From contig JALTMS010000584.1 in the NCBI GenBank assembly GCA_027001345.1, forward strand, positions 1 through 10,766: DNA of 10,766 nucleotides, given 5' to 3'. Positions 1 to 6,568 of this stretch are shown here, piece after piece. The notes below the pieces were generated by a model, which saw nothing but the letters and a program-made list of their open reading frames with translations, was not told where the DNA came from and did no database searches. Numbering within the stretch: position 1 is the stretch's first letter; the number at the start of each line of letters is the position of its first letter. The translations under genes and the position numbers were made by a program. This DNA comes from Acidobacteriota bacterium (lineage in GTDB: Bacteria > Acidobacteriota > Polarisedimenticolia > J045).

Positions 1-1201
1 TCGACACACCACGCTCCGACCATCCGTGCTCGACGGCATTGCGTACCAGCTCCTTGAGCACGGTCTGCACGCGCTTGCGATCGACCGAGGCGATCACGGG
101 ACCCCTGGGCAGATCGACCCGCAACCGTTGGGGATCGAGGGACTCCTCCTCGCAGATCTGATGCACCGACTCGAGCAGCAGTCCCTTGAGATCCACAGAA
201 TCCCGCTCGAGAATCAGAGGGCCTGCCTGGAGGCGAGAGATCTCGATCAAGTTTTCGAGCAGGTGAGACAGTCGCTGCGCGTCCTTGCGGATGATGCCGT
301 AGAACTCCCGGCGCAGGTCGGCGTCCAGCTCTTCATCGTTGAGCAAAGTGGCCACGAAGCCCTGAATCGATGCCAGTGGGGTGCGCAACTCGTGGCACAG
401 GGCCTCGAGGAAGGCCTCGCCCTCTCCTGCCTCTCGCTCTCCGAGTCCTTCCTCGGCCAGGACGACCACCGAACCGAGAGGCAGCCCACGCACGCTGCGC
501 ACCTTGGCCAGTTGCACCTGGATCTGCCGTGACTCCCCGCCGATCTCCACCTCGAGTCCCCGCGCGTCGATCTTGCGTGAACCGGCGAGGAATGCGAGCC
601 AGTGTCCCCGAAGCGTGCCGGGCAGCTCCACCGAGGCCAGGGGACGGCCGTTGACCTCGGCGGCGGACAGGCCGAGCAGCCGGCTGGCCGCCGTGTTGAT
701 CAGAACGATCCGCTCCGAGTCGTCGGCGACCAGCACGCCCTCGGCGATGGACTCGGCCGTCGAGCGCAGCATCTCCTTCTCGCGTTGCGCGGCTTCCGCC
801 TTGACCACCAACTCGGCCCGCAGTCGCTCGCGCTCGCTCGTATCGGTCACGACCACCAACCGCAGATCGGGGTCGCTCTCGGGCACTCGCACGCGAATCA
901 ACGAAGGGAACGAGACACCTTCCTGATTGAACGCAGTCAGGTCGAAGCTGCCGCTGCCCCGAGCAACGACTTCGCTGAGGACACGACCCTCGGCCTCGGT
1001 GGCATAGGGCCCGGCGATGACCGTCGCCCGCTGCTCTCGGAGGAACGCGGGGGAATAGCCGAAAATGCGCAGGAAAACCCGGTTGGCCCAGAGAATGCGA
1101 CCCTCCCGGTCGGTTGCCAGCACCGCATCGGGCAGGGCATCGAGAATCGACTCCGCCCACTGGGAGCTGAGTCCCGCCGACTGCGGCGGTCCGAAATTCA
1201 T
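1..1201 (-). CDS. Cytoplasmic PAS-domain sensor histidine kinase (3' end off window)
   Basis: Reading the minus strand from the ATG at 1201 gives 400 residues with no stop before the window edge, so the C-terminus is missing. Residues about 16-125 form a PAS-like region (DALPDAVLATDREGRILWAN, then a FGYS segment). A short helical linker (about 122-148) follows, then a second PAS-like region at about 148-250 (SIAEGVLVADDSERIVLINT). The HisKA dimerisation helix carries the H-box CHELRTPLASIQGF, with the likely phosphorylated His at 270. The N-box of the ATPase domain (ELVRNAVEHG, Asn388) is just inside the window; the G boxes lie beyond it. I see no signal peptide or membrane segment, so it probably senses a cytoplasmic cue through a PAS domain. 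The start is supported by GGAAG at 1207-1211, 5 nt upstream. It is divergent from an NtrC-type regulator, which is its most likely partner; that pairing is inferred from position. The ligand is unknown. Confidence 0.93.
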   Translation of the reverse strand, partial: MNFGPPQSAGLSSQWAESILDALPDAVLATDREGRILWANRVFLRIFGYSPAFLREQRATVIAGPYATEAEGRVLSEVVARGSGSFDLTAFNQEGVSFPSLIRVRVPESDPDLRLVVVTDTSERERLRAELVVKAEAAQREKEMLRSTAESIAEGVLVADDSERIVLINTAASRLLGLSAAEVNGRPLASVELPGTLRGHWLAFLAGSRKIDARGLEVEIGGESRQIQVQLAKVRSVRGLPLGSVVVLAEEGLGEREAGEGEAFLEALCHELRTPLASIQGFVATLLNDEELDADLRREFYGIIRKDAQRLSHLLENLIEISRLQAGPLILERDSVDLKGLLLESVHQICEEESLDPQRLRVDLPRGPVIASVDRKRVQTVLKELVRNAVEHGWSERGVS

Positions 1202-1274
1202 TGTTTCTTCCGGCGATTCCCCCCCGCCGGGGGCCGCGCCCTGGTGCCTGTCAGAAGCCAAGAGAGACCTCGCT

Positions 1275-1294
1275 CTTCCCGCTCCTTCCCGCTC
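1275..1294. repeat. Tandem 10-bp direct repeat in kinase leader
   Basis: CTTCCCGCTC occurs twice back to back, at 1275-1284 and 1285-1294. On the kinase transcript this is a purine-rich GAGCGGGAAG doublet, about 75-95 nt before the start codon and downstream of the predicted promoter. The 10-bp period equals about one helical turn, so it could be a protein site on DNA, an RNA element, or a simple slippage duplication. No function can be assigned. Confidence 0.6.
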
Positions 1295-1348
1295 GCACGG
1301 AAACCCGTTGCAAAGATCGCGCCAGCGCTGCTTCACACCCTTGAACGA

Positions 1349-1377
1349 ATAATATGGACTCTTGACATCAATTTCAA
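1349..1377 (-). promoter_or_regulatory. Sigma-70-type promoter for the histidine kinase gene
   Basis: On the minus strand, TTGAAA (-35, 1377-1372) and TATTAT (-10, 1354-1349) are separated by exactly 17 bp; each hexamer has one mismatch to the consensus. The element lies in the only AT-rich island of the gap. Transcription would begin near 1342 and leave a leader of about 140 nt before the kinase ATG. The spacer contains the small dyad TTGATGTCAA. No experimental support is available here. Confidence 0.6.
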
Positions 1378-1424
1378 ACACTTTCCGGACTACAGGAGTA
1401 CGAATCAGCGCGCGCCGAGCGAAC

Positions 1425-1447
1425 CTGCGTTCCGAATCGAAACGCAG
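1425..1447. repeat. 23-bp near-perfect palindrome, candidate operator
   Basis: The arms CTGCGTTCCG (1425-1434) and CGAAACGCAG (1438-1447) are inverted copies with one mismatch, separated by AAT. The outer 7 bp of each arm are perfectly complementary. It is centred at 1436, about 94 bp upstream of the predicted kinase transcription start and 125 bp upstream of the response regulator ATG. This suits a dimeric activator or repressor site, for example the Fis-type helix-turn-helix of the adjacent regulator. If transcribed it could also form a hairpin, but there is no following T-run, so a rho-independent terminator is unlikely. Confidence 0.5.
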
Positions 1448-1463
1448 TGGCCTGTTCCACGCT
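1448..1463 (+). promoter_or_regulatory. Possible sigma-54 (-24/-12) element for the response regulator
   Basis: TGGCCTGTTCCACGCT has GG (1449-1450) and GC (1461-1462) at the 10-nt spacing required for -24/-12 promoters. It matches the TGG, the G at the end of the -24 block and the terminal GCW, but lacks the usual TT before GC. Transcription would start near 1474. In GC-rich DNA the GG-N10-GC pattern is common by chance. The interest comes from its position between the palindrome and a sigma-54-activator gene. Confidence 0.2.
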
Positions 1464-1560
1464 GGCACAGCTCCACGTCGGTCACCATATTGCCCCCAGG
1501 AGGTCCGCATCGATTCGCAGCTCCTCCATCCGGCGCGTGGGAAGCCCGCCAGGAGCCGAG

Positions 1561-2976
1561 ATGAGTGCAGTCACCGTGATTCCGACCCAGCCTCCCGCGC
1601 ACCGGGCGCGGGAAACCGGCGCCCGCATCCTCGTCGTCGATGACGAGCCGAGCATCTGCCGTCTGCTGGCTCACAACCTGGGTCGAGCGGGCTACGAGGT
1701 GGTCACCGCGGGCAGCGGCGGCGAGGCGATCGACACCATCGAGAGCAGCAGCGTAGACCTGGTCCTGCTCGACCTCAAGCTGCCGGACATCGCCGGGCTC
1801 GAAGTCCTGCGCCACCTGCGCCGCATCGATGCCGACCTGCCGGTGATCGTGCTGACCGCCCACGGCTCGGTGGACATCGCAGTAGAGGCGATGAAGCTCG
1901 GCGCCCAGGACTTTCTCGCCAAACCTTTCGAAATGGAGCGGCTCGAGATCGTCCTGCGCAACGGCCTCGAAATCCGGAACCTGGCCCGGGAGGTCCGTCA
2001 GCTCCGCCGCCGCCTGTCGGCCTCCGAGCGCTTCGCCGAGATCATCGGTGCCGAAGGCGGCCTGCGCGAGTGCCTGGCGCTGGTCGAAAAGGTGCTGCCT
2101 TCCGATCTGACCGTCTTGCTCACCGGGCCCTCCGGCACGGGCAAGGATCTCTTCGCCCGGGTGATCCACGGCGAAGGCTCCCGCTCCGGCGGCCCCTTCC
2201 TCCCGGTCAACTGCGCGGCGCTTCCCGAAGGGCTGCTGGAGAGCGAACTGTTCGGCCACGAAAAAGGAGCGTTCACCGGCGCCACCAGCCGGCGCCCGGG
2301 AAAGCTCGAACAGGCCGACGGGGGCACCCTCTTCCTCGACGAGATCGGCGACATGGCGCCCGCCGTGCAGGCCAAGCTCCTGCGGGTGCTCCAGGACAGG
2401 ATCGTCTTCCGTCTCGGCGGCAATGCCCCGGTCAAGGTGGACGTGCGTGTGATCTGCGCGACCAACCAGAACCTCGAGCGCGCCGTGGCCGAAGGGAGAT
2501 TCCGCGAGGATCTCTACTACCGTCTGGCAGTTTTCCCGATCCATATTCCCCCGCTGCGAGAGCGCAAGGAGGACATTCCCGCCCTGGTCGAACACTTCAT
2601 CGCACGAGCCGGCAGGTCCTCGCCGAAGAACATCTCGGCTGCCGCCCTCGAATGTCTCGAAAGCCATGACTGGCCGGGCAATGTCCGTGAATTGCAGAAC
2701 GTCATCCGGCGGGCCCTGGTCCTCGCCGGCGAAGGCACGATTCTTCCCGAGCATCTGCCGCCGCAGATCGGCGCGGGGGACACCGTGGCCGGGGGCCGCT
2801 CTTCCCTGCCACCAGCGCTCGGCGAGCGCGACATCGCCCCCCTCGAGGAAGTCGAGCGCCAGCACGTCCGGCGTGCCGTGGAGGTCTGCCGGGGCAATCT
2901 CAGCCGGGCCGCACGACAGCTCGGCATCGGCCGTACCACGCTCTACCGCAAGCTCAGGCGCTTCGGTCTGGGCTGA
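1561..2976 (+). CDS. NtrC-family sigma-54-dependent response regulator
   Basis: The 471-residue protein is a phosphorylation-controlled activator of sigma-54 RNA polymerase. The receiver domain (about 22-135) has the acidic pair Asp27/Asp28, the phospho-acceptor Asp71 (LLDLKLPD), Thr99 and Lys121 (FLAKPF). The AAA+ domain (about 160-395) has Walker A GPSGTGKD (189-196), the sigma-54 contact loop GAFTGA (236-241) and Walker B LFLDEIGD (Asp260/Glu261). The segment FREDLYYRLAVF and the DWPGNVRELQN motif follow. A linker leads to a C-terminal Fis-type helix-turn-helix (447-471). All key residues are present. I chose the ATG at 1561 because AGGAG lies at 1551-1555 and the receiver fold starts soon after; an in-frame ATG at 1447 would only add 38 residues without domain character. 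It is divergent from a soluble histidine kinase, its probable partner. Its 3' end overlaps the opposing alr gene by 23 bp. Target genes are unknown. Confidence 0.96.
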   Translation: MSAVTVIPTQPPAHRARETGARILVVDDEPSICRLLAHNLGRAGYEVVTAGSGGEAIDTIESSSVDLVLLDLKLPDIAGLEVLRHLRRIDADLPVIVLTAHGSVDIAVEAMKLGAQDFLAKPFEMERLEIVLRNGLEIRNLAREVRQLRRRLSASERFAEIIGAEGGLRECLALVEKVLPSDLTVLLTGPSGTGKDLFARVIHGEGSRSGGPFLPVNCAALPEGLLESELFGHEKGAFTGATSRRPGKLEQADGGTLFLDEIGDMAPAVQAKLLRVLQDRIVFRLGGNAPVKVDVRVICATNQNLERAVAEGRFREDLYYRLAVFPIHIPPLRERKEDIPALVEHFIARAGRSSPKNISAAALECLESHDWPGNVRELQNVIRRALVLAGEGTILPEHLPPQIGAGDTVAGGRSSLPPALGERDIAPLEEVERQHVRRAVEVCRGNLSRAARQLGIGRTTLYRKLRRFGLG

Positions 2977-4138
2977 GAGCGAGCGGAATCCGCGGCAGGG
3001 CGGGATGAATGCGGGAGACGATCTCGTAGTGGATCGTCCCGGCCCACCCGGCCACTTCCTCCGCACTGATGCGCTCCGCCCCCGAAGCGCCGATCAGCAC
3101 CACCTCGTCGCCCGCCTGCACCGATCCGGCGTCGGTCAGATCGACCATGAACATGTTCATGCACACCCGCCCCACCACCGGAGCGCGACAGCCGTGGCAC
3201 AGCACGTGAGCCCTCCCGGACAGCGAGCGGTCATAGCCTTCGTAGTAGCCCACGGGAACCACGCCGATCCGGCTCTCCCGACCCGCGCGCCAGCTCCGCC
3301 CATAGCCCACCCAGGCTCCACGGGGCACCGTCTTGACCTGGGCCAGGCGGGCCTTCCAGCTCAGCACCGGCTGGAGGTCGAAGTCCTCCAGATGGCGCTC
3401 CCGAGCCGAGACCAGAGTCTCCCGTGAGGGCCACAAACCGTAGAGGGAGATGCCGACCCGCACCATGTCCAGATGGGTCTCGGGGAAGAGAATCGCTGCC
3501 GCCGAACAGGCCACGTGATCGAGAGCGGCAGCCGACTCGACGAGCGCCCGAACCTCCCTCGAGCCGGCGAGAAAGGCCTCGAGTTGCCGGCGAGCGAAGT
3601 CATGGTCGGTGGTGTCTTCGATGTCGGCAAAGTGGGTCGACAAACCGGCGAGTTCCAGCTCTTCACGGCCCGCGATGCGGCGCGCCAACTCGATCAGCGC
3701 CTCGCCGGCCAGGCCCTGCCGGTGGGTGCCGGTCTCGATCTTCACGTGGACCCGAGCCGCCCGACCCACGCGGCGAGCCGCAGCCGCCAGCGCGTCGGCA
3801 GCATCCGGGTCATAGATCGTCAACTCGAGATCGGCCTCCACCGCCGCGGGAAAACCGGCAGCCGGCACATGACCGAGCACCACGATCGGCACCTGCGGGC
3901 CGACGATCCGCCGCAGAGACAGCCCCTCGGCCAGGCTGACGACCGCCAGCAGATCCGCACCGGCCGCCAGGGCCGCAGGCGCGACGACTTCCACCCCGTG
4001 GCCGTAGGCATTGGCCTTGACCACCGCCGCCAGGCGCGCGCGGCCGGCGAGCCGCGTGCGGAAAGCCTCCAGGTTGTGCCCGAGGGCCTGCAAGTCGATC
4101 TCGACCCAGGACGAGGCTCCTGCCAGCAGGGCCTTCAC
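2954..4138 (-). CDS. alr: Alanine racemase (PLP-dependent)
   Basis: This 394-residue protein interconverts L- and D-alanine in the cytoplasm, supplying D-Ala for peptidoglycan. The N-terminal TIM-barrel starts with WVEIDLQAL. The PLP lysine is Lys41 in VVKANAYGHG. Lys133 and Arg140 in KIETGTHRQG correspond to the carbamylated lysine and the conserved arginine of the family. The second catalytic base is Tyr279 in VGYGRSW, followed by VGYYEGYDR and GRVCMNM (Met327). Length and domain order are normal for Alr. Where many homologues have an Asn-Ser-Ala-Ala segment this one reads CSAAAI, and the usual Met-Asp after the Cys is Met-Asn; I take both as subfamily variation. The GTG start at 4138 overlaps the upstream membrane-protein stop as GTGA, implying translational coupling. 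It is the last gene of the leftward operon and its tail overlaps the response regulator gene. A broad-specificity amino-acid racemase is a less likely alternative. Confidence 0.95.
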   Translation of the reverse strand: MKALLAGASSWVEIDLQALGHNLEAFRTRLAGRARLAAVVKANAYGHGVEVVAPAALAAGADLLAVVSLAEGLSLRRIVGPQVPIVVLGHVPAAGFPAAVEADLELTIYDPDAADALAAAARRVGRAARVHVKIETGTHRQGLAGEALIELARRIAGREELELAGLSTHFADIEDTTDHDFARRQLEAFLAGSREVRALVESAAALDHVACSAAAILFPETHLDMVRVGISLYGLWPSRETLVSARERHLEDFDLQPVLSWKARLAQVKTVPRGAWVGYGRSWRAGRESRIGVVPVGYYEGYDRSLSGRAHVLCHGCRAPVVGRVCMNMFMVDLTDAGSVQAGDEVVLIGASGAERISAEEVAGWAGTIHYEIVSRIHPALPRIPLALSPDRSA

Positions 4139-5739
4139 CGCCGTGCCCCCGGCCGCGAGACGATCAGCGGTGCCGAGTAGTGAACCTTCAGCCCCTTCTT
4201 CCTGGCCCAGGCCCGCACCTCGCTGACGGGCGCGGGGGAGGCGAAGATCCAGAAGCGCCAGCGAGCGTCGGTGGGCAGTTCGAGACAGTGCACCATCACA
4301 CCGTCCCGGGCCCAGGGCATCAGGCTGCGGGGCACCTGGTTCGGCGCGTAGGGCCGGTCGTAGAGGAACTGGTTGAAGATGTCGCAGAACATCACCCGTC
4401 GCGCCACCACGTCGTCCCAGGTGGCGTGACGCTGGTGGAAGAGCACGCCCTGCTTCTGAAACGGACGGGTCGCGATTTCGGGGTCATTCAGACCGAAAGG
4501 ATCGAAGTGCCACGCACCCGTAACCCAGGGCAGCGCACCGGCCCAGCCGATGCAGATCCGATCCCGAGACCCCAGGTAGGGCGCGAGCAGACGCCCCTCC
4601 CGCAGCATCTCATCCGCCGAGCGCTTGAGCGAGCGCCAGGAGACGGTGGGAAAAAACTCCTTGAACGGCAGGAAGGTGGGCAGTGCGAAGGCGGCGGCCA
4701 CCACCAGCGCTCCGACGGCGAACAGCCGGCGGCGAGCGCCCTGGGGTGGAGCCAGGCGGTCGAGAGCGAACACCGCCAGCAGAGCGAGCGCCGGCAAGCA
4801 GACGTCGAAGAAACGAAACTCCCACGCCCCGCCACCCTCCACGGCGATCCAGGCGGTCCAGAACAGCACTTCGGCCAGCAGCGCCGCCACCAGCAGCGGC
4901 AGGCGGTGACGCGCCCACCAGAGGCCAGCGAAGATCAGCGGCAGCCAGATCCAGGCGAAGTTTTGCAGCAGGAACTGCCAGACGTACGTCAAACCCAGCG
5001 AGAGCTGGATACCGCCCACCTTGGCATAGAAGGTGTTCGGCAGCGGCTTGCCGAACAGCGCCAGTCGCCATCCGCACAAGACCGCGAGCAGGACGCCATG
5101 GACCAGGCCCGAGATCACGATGCCCCCGAGCGCCGCCTTGCTACGGCGCGCGAGCGCCAGACCGGCTCCGGCAGCCAGATGCAGCAGCGGCACCTCCGGG
5201 CGGAAGACCGTGGCAAGAAAGAAGAGCACGCCGCTGATCCACGTCCGTCGCCCGGGGTCTTCTCTCTCCTGTACGAAGCGCACTGTGGCCAGCAGGACGA
5301 GCACAGTGGCCGCCCGGGTCTCGAGTCCCGCCACTGCCCACACCAGCCACTGCCGGCCGAGGAAGAGCACCAGGGGCGCGGCCAGAGCGCGCGTGGGAGA
5401 AAGGCCCAGCAGATCCCGAGCGGCCCGCCAGACGACCACCATCGCCACCGCGCCGGCCAGCAAGCCCAGACCATGGGAGAAGTTCACCGGGTCGAGGCCG
5501 AGAGCGATGCCGAGGGCCATCAACAGCATCCAGCCCAGAGAGGTGCTGCCCTCCACCGGGACACTGTCGACCGTGTTCCAGGCGATACCCGCTCCCTCCA
5601 CCAGGTTGCGGGAGTAGCGGAAGGTGATGAAGGTGTCGTCGTTGTACCAGCGCTGGCTATAGGCCTGCACGCAGAAGACCGCCACCAGGAGCCACAAGAC
5701 AAGCAGTGATCCCCAGGGAGCGGTCCTGGCCGACGCCAT
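4135..5739 (-). CDS. GT-C-type polytopic membrane glycosyltransferase-like protein
   Basis: The 534-residue protein has roughly ten or eleven hydrophobic segments between residues 8 and 357, then a soluble C-terminal part of about 175 residues. Residues 33-55 carry an acidic loop (NDDTFITFRYSRNLVEG, then GIAWN) after the first membrane segment, with Asp34/Asp35 in the place expected for the catalytic acidic residues of GT-C enzymes. KPLPNTFYAK (231-240), the GGGAWEFRFFDVCLPAL segment (302-318) and GLNDPEIA (416-423) match landmarks I associate with the family containing mycobacterial AftB and ZomB-like proteins. Such enzymes use lipid-linked sugars and act on the outer face of the membrane. 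Donor and acceptor cannot be predicted. I chose the ATG at 5739, 4 nt after the purQ stop; a GTG at 5778 would overlap purQ and add a non-hydrophobic extension. Its stop overlaps the alr start by 4 nt. Neighbouring alr and the GNAT gene fit an envelope role, by inference. Confidence 0.75.
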   Translation of the reverse strand: MASARTAPWGSLLVLWLLVAVFCVQAYSQRWYNDDTFITFRYSRNLVEGAGIAWNTVDSVPVEGSTSLGWMLLMALGIALGLDPVNFSHGLGLLAGAVAMVVVWRAARDLLGLSPTRALAAPLVLFLGRQWLVWAVAGLETRAATVLVLLATVRFVQEREDPGRRTWISGVLFFLATVFRPEVPLLHLAAGAGLALARRSKAALGGIVISGLVHGVLLAVLCGWRLALFGKPLPNTFYAKVGGIQLSLGLTYVWQFLLQNFAWIWLPLIFAGLWWARHRLPLLVAALLAEVLFWTAWIAVEGGGAWEFRFFDVCLPALALLAVFALDRLAPPQGARRRLFAVGALVVAAAFALPTFLPFKEFFPTVSWRSLKRSADEMLREGRLLAPYLGSRDRICIGWAGALPWVTGAWHFDPFGLNDPEIATRPFQKQGVLFHQRHATWDDVVARRVMFCDIFNQFLYDRPYAPNQVPRSLMPWARDGVMVHCLELPTDARWRFWIFASPAPVSEVRAWARKKGLKVHYSAPLIVSRPGARR

Positions 5740-5743
5740 CGAC

Positions 5744-6568
5744 CTACACCAGCTCTCGAGCCGCCTCGAGGCCGGCACGGAACAGGGCCAGCCCGGCAGG
5801 CTCGAGGGTTTCGGGGGCCCGCTGGCGCCGCCAATCCGGGTGATGCCAGGGATGAAGGAAGGCGTCGGGGTGGGGCATCAACCCGAAGACCCGTCCCGAG
5901 CGATCGCAGATTCCCGCGATGCCCCCCGCCGAGCCGTTGGGATTCCATGGCCACTGCTCGGTGGGCCGGCCGGCAGCGTCCACGTAGCGCAGCGCCACCC
6001 GACCGTCCTCCGCGAGCTGATCGACCAGTTGCGCCGGCTCGGTGAGGAACTTCCCTTCTCCGTGACGCGCGGGCAATTCGACCGACTCCAGGCCCCGGGT
6101 CCACAGGCAGCGGGTATCGGGCTCGACCCGCAAGCGCACCCAGGCATCGCGATAGCCGAGGCGATCGTTGGGACCCAGATCCGCCCGCTGGACGAAGTCG
6201 TGCGCTCCCGAATCGGGACCCGGCAGCAGGCCCAGGCGCACGAGGGTCTGAAAACCGTTGCAGATGCCGATCGCCAGGCCTCCACGATCGAGAAAATCAC
6301 GCAGATCATCGGCCAGGTGGGCCCGCAGGCGCGTGGCCAGCACCAGCCCACCCGCCACGTGGTCGCCGTAGGAAAAACCACCGATGAAGGCGATCACCTG
6401 ATAATCGGCCAGGGGCCGCGGCCCCCGCTGCGCGAAGAGATCGGTCAGGTGTACCAGGTCGGGCTCCACCCCCAGCGAGCGAAAGGCGTGGGCCGTCTCC
6501 GCCTCGCAATTGAGCCCCAGCCCGACGGGGATCAGCACCTTCGGCCCCCGATAGTCACCCGCGCCCAT
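5744..6568 (-). CDS. purQ: FGAM synthase glutaminase subunit PurQ
   Basis: This 274-residue class I glutamine amidotransferase releases ammonia from glutamine and passes it to PurL for conversion of FGAR to FGAM in purine synthesis. Visible landmarks are GGFSYGDH (63-70), the nucleophile elbow GICNGFQTL with Cys103, HGEGKF (169-174), the WNPNGS segment (208-213), and GLMPHPDAF with catalytic His233. The usual third triad residue two positions after the His is Glu; here it is Asp235. The protein is longer than the roughly 220-230 residues of Bacillus-type PurQ, with an extended C-terminus after the triad. The ATG at 6568 directly follows the purL stop, and GGAGG at 6577-6581, inside the purL tail, is a strong ribosome site, so translation is probably coupled to purL. 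The two adjacent genes encode the two parts of one enzyme complex. Confidence 0.95.
   Translation of the reverse strand: MGAGDYRGPKVLIPVGLGLNCEAETAHAFRSLGVEPDLVHLTDLFAQRGPRPLADYQVIAFIGGFSYGDHVAGGLVLATRLRAHLADDLRDFLDRGGLAIGICNGFQTLVRLGLLPGPDSGAHDFVQRADLGPNDRLGYRDAWVRLRVEPDTRCLWTRGLESVELPARHGEGKFLTEPAQLVDQLAEDGRVALRYVDAAGRPTEQWPWNPNGSAGGIAGICDRSGRVFGLMPHPDAFLHPWHHPDWRRQRAPETLEPAGLALFRAGLEAARELV

Larger units (their letters stand above)
1202..1560. other. Divergent intergenic control region between kinase and response regulator
   Basis: This 359-base non-coding stretch separates two divergent two-component genes. It contains an AT-rich island (about 1340-1385) inside otherwise GC-rich DNA, holding a sigma-70-type promoter for the kinase. 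It also contains a tandem 10-bp repeat (1275-1294), a short GC hairpin (CCCCC-GCC-GGGGG, 1221-1233) just upstream of the kinase ribosome site, a 23-bp palindrome (1425-1447) and a weak sigma-54-like element (1448-1463). I see no convincing sigma-70 promoter toward the response regulator and no small ORF with a credible start. Confidence 0.8.

Noticed and set aside
333..1160. A 275-codon minus-strand frame within the kinase gene
   Set aside because: The frame starting at 1201 gives the PAS, H-box and N-box motifs; this other frame gives only Arg/Gly-rich sequence.
1221..1233. CCCCC-GCC-GGGGG hairpin as a terminator
   Set aside because: The stem is only 5 bp with no adjacent T-run and lies just upstream of the kinase ribosome site, so at most it affects translation initiation.
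1362..1367. TTGACA on the plus strand as a -35 box for the response regulator
   Set aside because: There is no acceptable -10 hexamer 16-18 bp downstream (the bases there are CCGGAC); it overlaps the spacer of the better minus-strand promoter.
602..1564. A 320-codon plus-strand frame spanning the kinase and the intergenic region
   Set aside because: It is antisense to the kinase and crosses the promoter region; no ribosome site or domain supports it.
1405..3066. A 553-codon open frame on the minus strand opposite the response regulator
   Set aside because: It is antisense to a complete NtrC-type protein with all motifs intact and shows no domain signature of its own.
4180..5709. A 509-codon open frame on the plus strand opposite the membrane protein
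   Set aside because: The translation is Gln/Arg/His-rich low complexity, the complement of a hydrophobic coding sequence.
5740..5778. GTG at 5778 as the start of the membrane protein
   Set aside because: It would overlap purQ by 35 nt and add 13 residues without a ribosome site, whereas the ATG at 5739 lies 4 nt after the purQ stop and close to the first membrane segment.
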